Source: Oceanicola sp. (GTDB taxonomy: Bacteria > Pseudomonadota > Alphaproteobacteria > Rhodobacterales > Rhodobacteraceae). Taken from it: a stretch of 64,000 bases of DNA. The notes below the pieces were generated by a model. That model ran no database searches, had not been told where the DNA came from, and saw nothing but the letters and a program-made list of their open reading frames with translations. Shown here one piece after another: positions 15,319 to 27,533 of this stretch. The stretch is from positions 2,378,150-2,442,149 of the forward strand of contig CP051231.1 of assembly GCA_017792405.1 (NCBI GenBank). Reading direction: 5' to 3'. The position numbers and the translations under genes were made by a program. Every line of letters begins with the position of its first letter. Position 1 is the stretch's first letter.

Positions 15319-16606
15319 AGCGCAGCGCCTCCACCGGATCGAGCCGCGCGGCGCGGCGCGCGGGGATGATCGTGGCCCCCCATGAGAGCGCCAGCGCCAG
15401 CGCAACGGCAAAGAGCACATCGCCGGTCTGAAGCTCGCTCGGCACCCGGTAGATGCCCCGGATCGAGGCATCCCAAACCTCGGCACCGCTGAGCCAGTTT
15501 ATGAAGCTGACGATGTTGTTCACGTTCACCGCAAAGAGGCACCCCAGCAGCGTGCCCAGCGCCGTCGCGACCGTGCCGATCAGCGCCCCGCAGAGGAAGA
15601 ACACCCGCAGGATCGCCCCGCGTGTCAGCCCCATGGTGCGCAAGATGCCAATGTCGCGGCCCTTGTTCTTCACCAGCATGATCAGGCCCGAGATGATGTT
15701 GAGCGCCGCGATCAACACGAGGATCGACATGATGATGATCATCATGATGTCTTCAATCACCAGCGCCCGCAGGAAGTTGCCCCAGGCATCCTTCCAGCTC
15801 CACATCACCGCCTTGTCACCGGCAGCCTGCAGCAGCGGCACGTCCCATTGCTCAATGTTTTCCGGGTCTTCAACCATGACCTCGATTTCGCTCGCGGCAC
15901 CGTCGAAGTTGAAGAAGCTCTGCGCCTCAGCAAACGGCAGATACACCCGTGTGCGGTCGATATCCCACCGCCCGGCCTGAAAGACGTAGACCACCTCATA
16001 GGCGTTCACCCGCGGCGTCACCCCCATCGGCCCGCGTACCCCGTTGGGGTTGATGATCCGGATACGGTCGCCCACCACAGCGCCCAGCTCCTGCGCCACG
16101 CCCCAGCCAATGGCGATGCCCTCCTCGAAGCGGGCAATATCGCCCTCCTTCTGCTCGGGCTCCGCGATGCGGGGCAGCTTGGCGAGGTCTTCGGCGCGGA
16201 TGCCATAAACCTCGACCCCCACATTGGCCGCCCGCAGGTTGGCCAGCACCTGCCCCTTCACCAGCGGCGCCACCGAGGTCACGCCCGGCACCTCCGCCAG
16301 CCGCGCGGCCCAGTCGTCATAGTCCACGATCTGCCGCGAGGTCGCGCCGTTCTCGTCCACGTAAACCGCCGAGCGCACCGAGGTATGGGCATTGGCGCCG
16401 ATGATGGTGTCCACAAAGTCGGTCCGGAAGCCCGAGCGCACGGCCATCACCACGATCAGCGCAAAGACCGAGAGCGTGATGCCCCCCAGCGCGATCCAGC
16501 TCAGGATGCTGACGCCGCCGTCAGACCGCTGCGAGCGCAGGTAGCGCCATGCGATCATCCACTCGTATTTCGAGAACGGGGCCGTTCTGCCTGCTGTCTT
16601 GGCCAC
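15311..16606 (-). CDS. lolC: lipoprotein-releasing ABC transporter permease LolC/LolE
   Basis: The 431-residue protein has an N-terminal transmembrane helix, a large periplasmic domain (residues about 50-270) and a C-terminal block of three helices, the layout of LolC/LolE. It extracts mature outer-membrane lipoproteins from the inner membrane. Many alphaproteobacteria have one such permease that works as a homodimer. The start is a GTG at 16606 with AGGAGG seven bases upstream. lolC/E precedes lolD in one transcription unit; proS and an unknown gene lie upstream on the same strand. Confidence 0.92.
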   Translation of the reverse strand: MAKTAGRTAPFSKYEWMIAWRYLRSQRSDGGVSILSWIALGGITLSVFALIVVMAVRSGFRTDFVDTIIGANAHTSVRSAVYVDENGATSRQIVDYDDWAARLAEVPGVTSVAPLVKGQVLANLRAANVGVEVYGIRAEDLAKLPRIAEPEQKEGDIARFEEGIAIGWGVAQELGAVVGDRIRIINPNGVRGPMGVTPRVNAYEVVYVFQAGRWDIDRTRVYLPFAEAQSFFNFDGAASEIEVMVEDPENIEQWDVPLLQAAGDKAVMWSWKDAWGNFLRALVIEDIMMIIIMSILVLIAALNIISGLIMLVKNKGRDIGILRTMGLTRGAILRVFFLCGALIGTVATALGTLLGCLFAVNVNNIVSFINWLSGAEVWDASIRGIYRVPSELQTGDVLFAVALALALSWGATIIPARRAARLDPVEALRYE

Positions 16607-16667
16607 GTCTGGGCCTCCTGCTCGGTTTGGCGCGCAAAATGCTGCGGAGGGGTGCGGGGGTCAAGCG

Positions 16668-17888
16668 CTAACGGTCGCCCGGATCGGGGGCTTTGGCCCA
16701 TTCGGCAAAGGCGTCTTGTCGCAGGTCCACGCAGCCCGCGCGCTGCGCGTCGGTCTCGGGGATGACGGGGTGAGTGAACTCGGGGTTCTGGCTCGTATTC
16801 ACCTGATGATAGCGATGCGCCAGCGCCGCCACGGCGCGGGCCAGAGCCGACCAGAGGTCTTCCTGCGGGTGCGCCAGCACCGCGAGGCGCGCCTCCCAGT
16901 GCGGCACATGGGCGAGCTTGGCCTGATAGCCCAGCCACTGGTGCAGATAGCGCGCCACCGCTGCATCCTCTTCCTCCGGCTGGTTGGCCTCGACCCAACG
17001 CAACAGCCAGCCCCTGAGGCGCCCCAAATCGCCATCGCAGGGCCGTGTGGCGGGCGTGGTCGCCCAAGTCTCGAAGCACTCCACCAGAGGCGTGCTGTTC
17101 CGCAACATGGGCAAAGCCGGAAAGCCCGGCTCCGACCCATCGGGGATCACCCGCGCCCCCAGCACTGGGCTGAGCTTGTCAGCCAACTCGCGCCGCCGCC
17201 GGTCCAGTTTTTCGCACACCGACGCAAGGGCCACGTAACGGTCCGTCACAGGCCCGTTCAGCGGCAGCATCATCTTGGTCCAGTCCTTCTGCCTCTTCTG
17301 CCCGCCCAGTGCCGCCATGAAGCCCGCCAGCTCGGAGGTCGCCGCCTTGCGCCGCCGGTCCTCGCCGGCCCAACCCTCCAGCCAGACCTTCAGCGCCGCC
17401 AGCGTGCCGTCACCCGGCCGGTCCAGCTTGCCGGAGGCGAAGCCCTTGATCAGCTCCGTCAGCGCGTGCTCCGGCGCTGGCGCGAAAGGATCGGCCCCCG
17501 GCGGCAGAGGGCGCGGCTTGGGCTCGGGCCGAGCCGCACGATTCTGCGCCGGTCCATGCTTGCCCTTCTCCACCAGCCGTGCCCGCGCGGCCTTGCCCTC
17601 CTCGAACGCCTCGAACAGCTCGAAGAACAGCGCCACAGCTTCCCGGTCGCTGCCCGCGATCTCGACAAGCGCCACCGGCCAAGGGCTCAGCCCGGCCTCG
17701 GGGTATCTCTCCCGCAGGAACCGCGTGAAGTTGTTGAAAAACGCCGCGTCCTCGCCGCGCGGCCCGCCGTGGAGCCGCTGCGCGTTCCAGCCGTCGAGCC
17801 AAGCCCGCAGCGCCGCCATGCCGCCCTCGCGCTCCACCCGGCCCTTCAGCAGGGCCAGATGTTCAGCAAGCCCTGCGGGCGGGATCAT
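16668..17888 (-). CDS. uncharacterised 406-residue cytosolic protein
   Basis: The protein is long, soluble, and alpha-helical by composition, with many Ala, Arg, Glu and Leu residues and no signal peptide. Trp-rich helical stretches are seen (RAWLDGWN, KVWLEGWAGEDRRRK, GWLLRWVEAN), spaced about 150 residues apart, which suggests two or three repeats of a helical unit. I do not recognise a family or catalytic motif. It starts 10 bases after the proS stop and ends 61 bases before the lolC/E start, so it likely sits in the same transcript. Confidence 0.6.
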   Translation of the reverse strand: MIPPAGLAEHLALLKGRVEREGGMAALRAWLDGWNAQRLHGGPRGEDAAFFNNFTRFLRERYPEAGLSPWPVALVEIAGSDREAVALFFELFEAFEEGKAARARLVEKGKHGPAQNRAARPEPKPRPLPPGADPFAPAPEHALTELIKGFASGKLDRPGDGTLAALKVWLEGWAGEDRRRKAATSELAGFMAALGGQKRQKDWTKMMLPLNGPVTDRYVALASVCEKLDRRRRELADKLSPVLGARVIPDGSEPGFPALPMLRNSTPLVECFETWATTPATRPCDGDLGRLRGWLLRWVEANQPEEEDAAVARYLHQWLGYQAKLAHVPHWEARLAVLAHPQEDLWSALARAVAALAHRYHQVNTSQNPEFTHPVIPETDAQRAGCVDLRQDAFAEWAKAPDPGDR

Positions 17889-17898
17889 GGCGCGCGCC

Positions 17899-19239
17899 TC
17901 AGAGGTGCCCCTCGTAAAGCGCCGCCAGCTTCTGCACGGCGGCCTCGGGGCTGAGTTCCTCGCTCTCGCCGGTGCGGCGCGAGGTCAGCTCCACCACGCC
18001 ATTCTTCAGCCCGCGCGGCCCCACGGTGATCCGCCACGGCAAGCCGATCAGGTCCATCGTCGCAAACTTTGCCCCAGCCCGCTCGTCGGTGTCATCCAGC
18101 AGCGGGTCCAGCCCCAGCGTCTTCAGCGTGCCATAGAGCGCCGTGCTCGTCGCATCACAGGCCTCATCGCCCACCCGCATGTTCACGATGCCCACGTGGA
18201 AGGGCGTCACCCCCTCGGGCCAGATGATGCCATTGTCATCGTGCGATGCCTCGATGATCGCGCCCACAAGGCGGCTCACGCCGATCCCGTGGCTGCCCAT
18301 ATGCACCGGCACCTTGGCCCCGTCCGGCCCCTGCACGTTCGCACCCATCGGCTCGGAATACTTGGTCCCGAAGTAGAAGATCTGCCCCACCTCGATGCCC
18401 TTGCCGTGGCGCCGCCGGTCCTCCGGCACTTCGCCGTAAAGCGCCTCGTCATGGGTCTCGTCGGTGCGGGCGTAGAGCGAGGTGAACTCGTCGCAGACGC
18501 CCTTCACCTGCGCGCGGTCGTCATAGTCGATCTCGCGGTCGCCCAGCTTCAGCTCGGTCACGCCCGCATCATAGAACACGTCGCTCTCGCCGGTCGGGGC
18601 CAGAACGAGGAACTCGTGGGTATCATCCCCGCCGATCGGCCCGCTGTCGGCCCGCATCGGGATCGCCGTCAGCCCCATCCGCTCGTAGGTGCGCAGGTAG
18701 CTCACCATGTGACGGTTGTAGGCATGCAGCGCGTCCTCCTTGGTGAGGTCGAAGTTGTAGCCGTCCTTCATGTAGAACTCGCGGCCACGCATCACGCCAA
18801 AGCGCGGGCGGATCTCGTCGCGGAATTTCCACTGGATGTGGTAGAGCGTCAGCGGCAGGCTCTTGTAGCTGGCCACATGAGCGCGGAAGATGTCGGTGAT
18901 CATCTCCTCGTTCGTCGGGCCAAAGAGCATGTCGCGGTCGTGCCGGTCGCGGATGCGCAGCATTTCGGGGCCATAGGCGTCGTAACGGCCACTCTCGCGC
19001 CACAGATCGGCGGGCTGGATGGTGGGCATCAGCATCGGAATGTGCCCGGCCCGCTGCTGCTCCTCATGCACGATCTGCTCGATCCGCTTGAGCACCTTGA
19101 AGCCCAACGGCAGCCATGAGTAGATCCCGGCGGCCTGCTGACGGATCATGCCCGCGCGCAGCATGTAGCGATGCGAGGCGATCTGCGCGTCGGCAGGGGT
19201 TTCCTTGAGAACAGGCAGAAAGTAGCGGCTCAGGCGCAT
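17899..19239 (-). CDS. proS: prolyl-tRNA synthetase, short alphaproteobacterial type
   Basis: The 446-residue enzyme charges tRNA-Pro. Class II motifs are present: motif 2 region [21 protein letters not shown] near 135-155 and motif 3 [12 protein letters not shown] near 310-325. The length of about 446 residues fits the alphaproteobacterial type that lacks the inserted editing domain of the E. coli enzyme. The start ATG at 19237-19239 opens [13 protein letters not shown]. It heads a minus-strand cluster with the unknown 406-residue protein and lolC/E-lolD. Confidence 0.95.
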   Translation of the reverse strand: MRLSRYFLPVLKETPADAQIASHRYMLRAGMIRQQAAGIYSWLPLGFKVLKRIEQIVHEEQQRAGHIPMLMPTIQPADLWRESGRYDAYGPEMLRIRDRHDRDMLFGPTNEEMITDIFRAHVASYKSLPLTLYHIQWKFRDEIRPRFGVMRGREFYMKDGYNFDLTKEDALHAYNRHMVSYLRTYERMGLTAIPMRADSGPIGGDDTHEFLVLAPTGESDVFYDAGVTELKLGDREIDYDDRAQVKGVCDEFTSLYARTDETHDEALYGEVPEDRRRHGKGIEVGQIFYFGTKYSEPMGANVQGPDGAKVPVHMGSHGIGVSRLVGAIIEASHDDNGIIWPEGVTPFHVGIVNMRVGDEACDATSTALYGTLKTLGLDPLLDDTDERAGAKFATMDLIGLPWRITVGPRGLKNGVVELTSRRTGESEELSPEAAVQKLAALYEGHL

Positions 19240-19297
19240 TTGGGGTCCTCTGGGGCAATGTGCGTTGCCCCGAGGCTCTAGCCCATCGCGGGCGGGC

Positions 19298-19507
19298 TCA
19301 CAAGATTTCGGACTTCGGGGCGCCCTGGCCCTCTGCCACCTGCCCGGCCCCGGCGGCCTCGGGTGCGCGGCGGGGGGCGGGCTCGGCACGCGGGCGCTCT
19401 TGCGCGGGGGCTGGCTCCGGCGCAGGGGAGGGGCGCGGCGCGGTGAGGGCAGAGAGCTTGAGATACTGGGTCATCGGGGGGCAAACCTTGCTTGCGTGCG
19501 CCTTCAT
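19298..19507 (-). CDS. possible small Pro/Ala-rich protein
   Basis: A 69-codon frame between proS and the chemoreceptor pair reads [23 protein letters not shown] followed by a run rich in Pro, Ala, Glu and Arg, ending in KSEIL. A weak AAGG lies 8-9 bases upstream. The composition is not typical of random GC-rich DNA, but no family is recognised. This is the only gene candidate in the 425-bp gap 19240-19665. Confidence 0.3.
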   Translation of the reverse strand: MKAHASKVCPPMTQYLKLSALTAPRPSPAPEPAPAQERPRAEPAPRRAPEAAGAGQVAEGQGAPKSEIL

Positions 19508-19665
19508 GCATGCGCCTTACCCCTGCGTCAGGCAACGTGGGCGCGCGGGCAATCACGGCTTATTCACAGCAGCTTCCTGCGCCGCGGCAAAAATCCGGCG
19601 GCGTTAAGGAGCCGGAAACCGGCGATGGGTAAGACGAAACCAACGCTAACCGTCCGGGGGCAGCC

Positions 19666-19968
19666 TTGCTCGGCAAAATCACCCTTCCGCTGGCCTTTCT
19701 GGCCAGCCTCGCGGTCACGCCGCTGGCCATGGTGCTTGCCACGCCGCCGGGTGACGGGCCCGCGCTGGTGATCGTTCCGCCCTGGGCCGATGCCGATGCG
19801 CTGCTGGCCCGCGCGGGCGGCCGCCCGGTTGGCCCCCGCCGCGCGCCTTTCGCCGTGCTCGCCCGCTTCCCCTCCCCCGCCGCCGCGCATGAGGCCCGCA
19901 CTCATGGTGCCTGGGCCGTGCTCGGCGGCGGCGCCCTTGCCGCCCTCTGTGGAGTCTCCGATGCCTGA
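19666..19968 (+). CDS. small membrane-anchored hypothetical protein
   Basis: This 100-residue protein uses a TTG start and has an N-terminal hydrophobic segment ([21 protein letters not shown]). The soluble part contains [20 protein letters not shown] and ends [21 protein letters not shown] recall similar small proteins in Rhodobacterales but not a name. It overlaps the chemoreceptor start by eight bases and shares its strand, so the two are probably translated together. GGGG lies a few bases before the TTG. Confidence 0.5.
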   Translation: MLGKITLPLAFLASLAVTPLAMVLATPPGDGPALVIVPPWADADALLARAGGRPVGPRRAPFAVLARFPSPAAAHEARTHGAWAVLGGGALAALCGVSDA

Positions 19969-21751
19969 CGCCAAGCCTCTCCTGCTCACCGCCGAACACG
20001 CGATCGACCCCACCGTGGACCACGCCCTCGAACAGGCCCGCGCCAACGCGGTCAGGCTGCTCTCGCGCATCACCCCGGTGATCTGGCTGCTCGCCGTCGC
20101 GGCGGAATGGGCGATGGGCGGCAACATCATGGTGATGGGTCTCGCTGGCGGCGCCTTCGCCCTGCTCGGTCTCGCCGCACCGCGCTTTTCGCCGCGCGTG
20201 GCCCGCATCGTCGTGGCGCAGGCGCTCACCGGCATCACCATCGCGCTCAACGCCGCGCTCGCCGGCCACCCGATGCAGATCGACAGTCACATGGCCTACT
20301 TCGCCGTGCTGGCCATGCTGGTGGCGCTGGCCGATATCGTGCCGCTGCTGGTGGCCGCAGGCACTATCGCCGTGCATCACCTCACGCTCACCTTCGCCCT
20401 GCCCGCGCTGGTCTACCCCTCCTCCGATCTGGTCTTCAACATCGGCCGCACGGTGTTTCATGCCATCATCGTCGTGGCCGAAACCGCCGTGTTGACCCTG
20501 AGTATCCTCAACCGCATCGCGCTTTCGCGCGAGGCCTCAGACAAGGCGCAAGAGAGCCTCGTGGCCACTGCAAAGGCTGAAGAAAGCAGCGCAATGGCCC
20601 GCGAAGAGGCCAAGCGCGCGACCGAGGCACGTGGCCGCGCCGAAGATCAGTCAAAGGCAGCCGCCAAGGCTAGGGCAGAGGCGGAGACCGCCCTGCAGGA
20701 AGTCGAGAAACGCTCTGCCGAGGCCGCCGAGGCCGAGGCACGCGAGGCCGCCGCCGCCGCCGAGCGGCACGAAGCGCTGGCCCGCCTGCTCGACGTGTTC
20801 CGCCAGAAACTCGCCATGCTGGCCGAGGGCGACCTCTCCGTGCGGGTGACGGAAGATCTGGGCGAGGATTTTGCCGACCTCGCGCATCACTTCAACGGCG
20901 CGGGCGAGCGGCTCTGCACCGCGATGAACGCGGTGATCCTGCAAGCCGCCTCGATCAACGAGCAATCCCGCGAGCTGTCGTCTTCCGCCACCGATCTGTC
21001 GACCCGTACAGAGAAACAGGCCGCCACGCTGGCCCAGATCGCCGCCACGCTGAAGGAACTGACCCGAACCATCGAGATCGTCGCTTCCGAATCCCGCGAT
21101 GCCCGCAAGCAGGCCGAGGCCACCTCGGGCGAAGCCTCCGACGGCACCGGCATCATGGCCGAGGCGGTGGACGCGATGAACCGGATCGAGGGCAGCTCGC
21201 GCGAAATCTTCAAGATCACCAGCGTCATCGACGATATCGCCTTCCAGACCAACCTGCTGGCCCTGAACGCAGGCGTCGAGGCCGCCCGCGCGGGCGAGGC
21301 AGGCCGGGGCTTTGCCGTGGTGGCCTCAGAGGTCCGCGCCCTCGCACAGCGCAGCTCCGAGGCCGCGCGCGAGATCAACAGCCTGATCTCCAACTCGGTC
21401 GAAGAAATTTCCGGCGGCGCGGCACTGGTCAAGACCACCGGCACCGCGCTGGAAGGCATCCAATCCTCGGTCACCGGCATCGTCGAACGGCTCCGCTCTA
21501 TCGCCGATGCCACCTCGGACCAGTCCCGTGGCCTCAGCGAGGTCAACACTGCGGTCTCCGACCTCGAGCGCGTGACCCAGCAGAATGCCGGCATGTTCGA
21601 GGAGACCACCGCCGCCAATGCCGTTCTGGCCGGAAGCGCCGACGAGTTGAACGCACTGATGAAAGGCTTCAGTCTCGGCGCGGCGCTGGAGCCTGCGCAA
21701 AACGCGCCCGAGGCCCACCCAGTCATGCCCCGCCTCCGCGCAGCCAGCTGA
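19961..21751 (+). CDS. methyl-accepting chemotaxis protein
   Basis: The 596-residue receptor has a cluster of about six transmembrane helices from residue 37 to 190 in place of a periplasmic sensor, a long coiled coil with a HAMP-like region near 290-335, and a signalling domain. The hairpin tip reads [15 protein letters not shown] near 425, then [22 protein letters not shown]. The membrane cluster suggests sensing of membrane or energy state. There is no CheR/CheB-binding pentapeptide at the C-terminus. Output should reach CheA/CheW, but no other chemotaxis gene is present in the window. Confidence 0.9.
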   Translation: MPDAKPLLLTAEHAIDPTVDHALEQARANAVRLLSRITPVIWLLAVAAEWAMGGNIMVMGLAGGAFALLGLAAPRFSPRVARIVVAQALTGITIALNAALAGHPMQIDSHMAYFAVLAMLVALADIVPLLVAAGTIAVHHLTLTFALPALVYPSSDLVFNIGRTVFHAIIVVAETAVLTLSILNRIALSREASDKAQESLVATAKAEESSAMAREEAKRATEARGRAEDQSKAAAKARAEAETALQEVEKRSAEAAEAEAREAAAAAERHEALARLLDVFRQKLAMLAEGDLSVRVTEDLGEDFADLAHHFNGAGERLCTAMNAVILQAASINEQSRELSSSATDLSTRTEKQAATLAQIAATLKELTRTIEIVASESRDARKQAEATSGEASDGTGIMAEAVDAMNRIEGSSREIFKITSVIDDIAFQTNLLALNAGVEAARAGEAGRGFAVVASEVRALAQRSSEAAREINSLISNSVEEISGGAALVKTTGTALEGIQSSVTGIVERLRSIADATSDQSRGLSEVNTAVSDLERVTQQNAGMFEETTAANAVLAGSADELNALMKGFSLGAALEPAQNAPEAHPVMPRLRAAS

Positions 21752-21914
21752 CGCCCGGCACCACCGAAGCCCCTGCTTGCGGGCCAAAAACGCCCCGAGG
21801 AGCATCACCCTTCCCCGCCGCAACGGCCCACACCAGCCGCCATCCCACCCCTCACGCCCTTGCACCCCGCCGCCTCACGGGCAATATGGGCGCGCGAGCG
21901 AATGAAGGGGCAAA

Positions 21915-23021
21915 ATGGCACTTCCGGTCAGAGATCAGGCCAAATACTGGGGCCTCGCCGCCGTGGTCTTCTTCGGCGTGCTCTACCTGCTGGGCGATGT
22001 GATCCTGCCCTTCGTGCTGGGCGGCGCCGTCGCCTACTGCCTCGACCCGGTCGCCGACCGGTTGGAGCGGATGGGCCTGCACCGCATCGCCGCGGTCATC
22101 GTCATATCGCTGGTCGCCCTGCTGATCTTCATCCTCGGCGCCCTGCTGATCGTGCCGACCCTCGTCGAGCAGTCGGTCGCGCTCTTCAAGGCCGCCCCGC
22201 AGATCTTCTCCGACCTGCGCAACTTCCTCACCGCCCGCTTCCCCGACCTGATGGACGGTGAAAGCACTGTCTCCAAGTCGCTTTCCACGCTGGGTGAAAC
22301 CATCCAGTCCCGCGGCGGCGAGCTGGTCAGCTCCCTCGTCAGCTCGGTCTCCGGCCTCGTCAACGTGCTGGTGCTGCTGGTGCTTGTGCCCATCGTCGCC
22401 TTCTACCTGCTGCTCGACTGGGACCGCATGGTCGCCAAGGTCGATGACCTGCTGCCGCGCGACCACGCCCCCACCATCCGCCACCTCGCCCATGAGATCG
22501 ACAAGACCCTCGCCGCCTTCATCCGCGGGCAGGGCACCGTCTGCCTCGTTTTGGGCATCTTCTACGCCGTGGCGCTCATGGCGGTGGGCCTCAACTTCGG
22601 CCTCGTCGTCGGGGCCGTTGCGGGCGCGCTCACCTTCATCCCCTACGTCGGCGCATTGGTCGGCGGGGCGCTGGCGATCGGCCTCGCCTTCTTCCAGTTC
22701 TGGGGCGAATGGTGGTGGATCGGCGCCGTCGCGGTGATCTTTTTTGTCGGTCAGTTCCTCGAAGGCAACGTGCTCACCCCCAACCTCGTCGGCCAATCGG
22801 TCGGGCTGCACCCGGTCTGGCTCATCTTCGCTCTCTCGGCCTTCGGCGCGCTCTTCGGCTTCACCGGCATGCTCGTCGCCGTGCCCGTGGCCGCCTCGCT
22901 CGGGGTCATTGCCCGCTGGGCCACCCGGCAGTACAAGGAGGGCCGCCTCTATCGCGGCACCGAAGAGGCACCTCCCGCCACCGCGGCGGTCTCCCACGCC
23001 GACGAGCCCCCGCAAGAGTAG
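21915..23021 (+). CDS. AI-2E family transporter
   Basis: The 368-residue membrane protein has seven to eight hydrophobic segments with a soluble middle part (residues about 70-150). It shows the AI-2E/PerM pattern: GGAVAYCLDPVADRL near 36 and, in the second half, FIPYVGALVGG with EGNVLTPNLVGQSVGLHP. Members include Na+/H+ antiporters and TqsA; autoinducer export is not shown in most. The gene is followed 16 bases later by hdaA and then ppk1, a conserved Rhodobacterales-like order. AAGGGG precedes the ATG. Confidence 0.88.
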   Translation: MALPVRDQAKYWGLAAVVFFGVLYLLGDVILPFVLGGAVAYCLDPVADRLERMGLHRIAAVIVISLVALLIFILGALLIVPTLVEQSVALFKAAPQIFSDLRNFLTARFPDLMDGESTVSKSLSTLGETIQSRGGELVSSLVSSVSGLVNVLVLLVLVPIVAFYLLLDWDRMVAKVDDLLPRDHAPTIRHLAHEIDKTLAAFIRGQGTVCLVLGIFYAVALMAVGLNFGLVVGAVAGALTFIPYVGALVGGALAIGLAFFQFWGEWWWIGAVAVIFFVGQFLEGNVLTPNLVGQSVGLHPVWLIFALSAFGALFGFTGMLVAVPVAASLGVIARWATRQYKEGRLYRGTEEAPPATAAVSHADEPPQE

Positions 23022-23037
23022 CCCAAAGAGGCACCCC

Positions 23038-23712
23038 ATGCCCCGCCAGATCCCAATAGACCTCCCGGTGATCGAAGCCACCGGGCGCGATGCCTTCTTC
23101 GTGTCGCCCGCCAACGCCGAGGCCGTCGCGCAAATCGATGACAGCGCACGCTGGCCCGGCGGGCGGCTTCTGCTGACCGGGCCGGAGGGCGCGGGCAAGA
23201 GCCACCTCGCCGCGATCTGGGCCGCCGACACCGGGGCAACAGCGCTGGAGGCTGGCAGCCTCGCCAGCCTCGCCCCGCCTGCGCCCGGTGCCACGCTGCT
23301 GCTGGAAGACATCCACAGCATGATGGGTAGCCGCGAGCGCGAGGAGCCGCTGTTCCACCTGCTCAACCGCGCCACCGCCGCCAATGCCCGGCTGCTGCTC
23401 ACCGCGCGCGAGCCCCTGCCCACGCCCGCTCTGCCCGACCTCGCCACCCGGCTCTCGGCCACACCGCGCGCCCGCCTCGCCGAGCCCGATGACGCCCTGC
23501 TCACAGCGCTCCTCGTCAAGCTCTTCGATGACCGTCAGCTCGCGCCCACGCCCAAGCTGCTGAGCTACCTGCTCGTCCATATGGAGCGCTCCGCCGCCGC
23601 CGCCCGCCGCACCGTGGCCGCGCTCGACCGGCACCAACTCGCCAAGGGCGGCAAACTGACCCGCAAACTTGCCCGCGAGGTCTTGGATGAGGCCGGAAAA
23701 TCAGGCACATAA
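23038..23712 (+). CDS. hdaA: HdaA-like DnaA-related ATPase
   Basis: This 224-residue protein resembles the AAA+ part of DnaA without the DNA-binding C-terminal domain. Walker A is GPEGAGKS near residue 49 and Walker B is LLLEDIH near 88; sensor-like LLLTAREP follows. In Caulobacter HdaA, with the beta clamp, promotes hydrolysis of DnaA-bound ATP and prevents over-initiation. The N-terminus MPRQIPIDLP may include the clamp-binding peptide. It is placed between the AI-2E transporter and ppk1. Confidence 0.82.
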   Translation: MPRQIPIDLPVIEATGRDAFFVSPANAEAVAQIDDSARWPGGRLLLTGPEGAGKSHLAAIWAADTGATALEAGSLASLAPPAPGATLLLEDIHSMMGSREREEPLFHLLNRATAANARLLLTAREPLPTPALPDLATRLSATPRARLAEPDDALLTALLVKLFDDRQLAPTPKLLSYLLVHMERSAAAARRTVAALDRHQLAKGGKLTRKLAREVLDEAGKSGT

Positions 23713-23760
23713 GGGCTAAAGCGTCACACTGCCGTGACCTTTGCCTCCTAGACCCCTGCC

Positions 23761-25935
<2,175 letters not shown>

Positions 25936-25991
25936 CCTTTCCGGCGCCCGCCCTCTATCACGGACATACGATAACCGCCCGGAGAGATGAC

Positions 25992-27533
25992 ATGGACGGA
26001 TCAGGCGAGCAGCAGCGGGGCTGGGGCCCTTTCGGACGCCCGATCTTCGACCACCCCGATGCCCAGGCGCTCTCCCGCGTGGGGGTGATCGACATCGGCT
26101 CCAACTCCGTGCGGATGGTGATCTTCGATGGCGCGGCCCGAAGCCCAGCGTATTTCTTCAATGAAAAGGTGATGTGCGGCCTCGGCGCCGGCATGGGTGA
26201 AACTGGGCGGCTCAACCCCGAGGGCCGGGTCCGGGCGCTGGCCGCGATCCGCCGCTTTCACGCGCTGGCCGAGGGCATGGGCATCCCGCCCCTCACCGCC
26301 ACCGCCACCGCCGCCGTGCGCAACGCCGATGACGGGCCGGACTTTTGTGCCGACATCGAGGCGACAACCGGCCTGAAGGTTTACGTGGTCGACGGCGAAG
26401 AGGAAGCCCGGCTCTCCGCCCAAGGCGTGCTCGTCGGCTGGCCCGGCGCCACCGGCCTTTCCTGCGATATCGGCGGCTCCTCGATGGAGCTGGCCCTGCT
26501 CGAAGATGGCGGCGTGGGCGAGCGCGCTTCTACCTCCCTCGGCCCCCTGCGGCTCAAGACCATTCCCGGGGGCCGCAAGGCCCGCCGGGCCGAGATCGAC
26601 AAGGTGCTCGACCGCCTGGCCGACAAGCTGCCGCCTCACAAGCGTCTCTACCTCGTCGGCGGCTCGTGGCGGGCCATCGCCAAGCTCGACATCCTGCGCC
26701 GGGGCTACCCGCTCCACGTGCTGCACGACTATCACGCAACCCCGGCCCAGCTTCGCAAAACGCTGGATTGGCTGCGCGGCCGCGATCTCGAGGAGGTCCG
26801 CGCGCAGGCCGGGCTCTCCTCCGCCCGGATCGCGCTGGTGCCGGTGGCGGGCGAAGTGCTCCGCCGCCTGATGAAGAAATTCGGCACCAAGGAGGTCTGG
26901 ATTTCGGCCTACGGTATCCGCGAGGGCATGCTGTACGAGCAGATGTCCGACCTGATCCGCGCCCGCGACCCGTTGATCGAGGCTGCCCGCTTCGACGAGG
27001 CGCAAAACGCCCGCGTGCCGGGTTTCGGGCGCACGCTCTACGATTTCGTCCTACCGCTGTTCCGCAGCGTCCGCCCCGACAAGCAGCGCCTGATCAAGGC
27101 CGCTTGCCTGCTGCACGATGTGTCGTGGCGCGCCCATCCCGATTATCGCGGTGAAGTTTGCTTCGATAACGCCACCCGCTCCAACCTCGGCGGGATCGAC
27201 CATCAGGGCCGCGTCTTCGTCGGCCTCGCCCTGCTGCACCGCTACCGAAACGCCGCCCCCGGATTGCACCTCGAACCGATGGTCGAGCTGCTCTCCGACA
27301 AGGACAGGCAGATGGCGGTGGTGCTCGGCAAGGCTATGCGCTTCGGCGCCATGTTCTCCGGCAACATCCCCGAAGCCATGTGCCGGGTGGAATACCGCCC
27401 GAAGAAAAAAGAGCTCAAGCTGATCCTCCCCCGCGTCGCCGCCGTGCTCTACGGCGAGGTGGCCGAGGCACGGTTTAAATCGCTCGCCAGCGAGCTGGGT
27501 TGCGAGATCGAGGTGCGCCTTGCCGGGGATTGA
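25992..27533 (+). CDS. ppx: exopolyphosphatase (Ppx/GppA family)
   Basis: The 513-residue protein has the actin-like phosphatase fold: VIDIGSNSVRMVIFDG at about residues 34-49 and SCDIGGSSMELALLE at about 157-171. The C-terminal half carries an HD-like region (LLHDVSWRAHPDYRG). Such enzymes remove terminal phosphates from polyP or hydrolyse pppGpp. The gene follows ppk in the same direction, so synthesis and breakdown are co-encoded. The ATG at 25992 has GGAGAG just upstream; an upstream frame start at 25932 is less likely. Confidence 0.93.
   Translation: MDGSGEQQRGWGPFGRPIFDHPDAQALSRVGVIDIGSNSVRMVIFDGAARSPAYFFNEKVMCGLGAGMGETGRLNPEGRVRALAAIRRFHALAEGMGIPPLTATATAAVRNADDGPDFCADIEATTGLKVYVVDGEEEARLSAQGVLVGWPGATGLSCDIGGSSMELALLEDGGVGERASTSLGPLRLKTIPGGRKARRAEIDKVLDRLADKLPPHKRLYLVGGSWRAIAKLDILRRGYPLHVLHDYHATPAQLRKTLDWLRGRDLEEVRAQAGLSSARIALVPVAGEVLRRLMKKFGTKEVWISAYGIREGMLYEQMSDLIRARDPLIEAARFDEAQNARVPGFGRTLYDFVLPLFRSVRPDKQRLIKAACLLHDVSWRAHPDYRGEVCFDNATRSNLGGIDHQGRVFVGLALLHRYRNAAPGLHLEPMVELLSDKDRQMAVVLGKAMRFGAMFSGNIPEAMCRVEYRPKKKELKLILPRVAAVLYGEVAEARFKSLASELGCEIEVRLAGD

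Noticed and set aside
19260-19771. Plus-strand frames before the chemoreceptor
   Set aside because: They are Arg/Gly/Pro-rich, overlap the better minus-strand candidate and the TTG-started gene, and show no domain.
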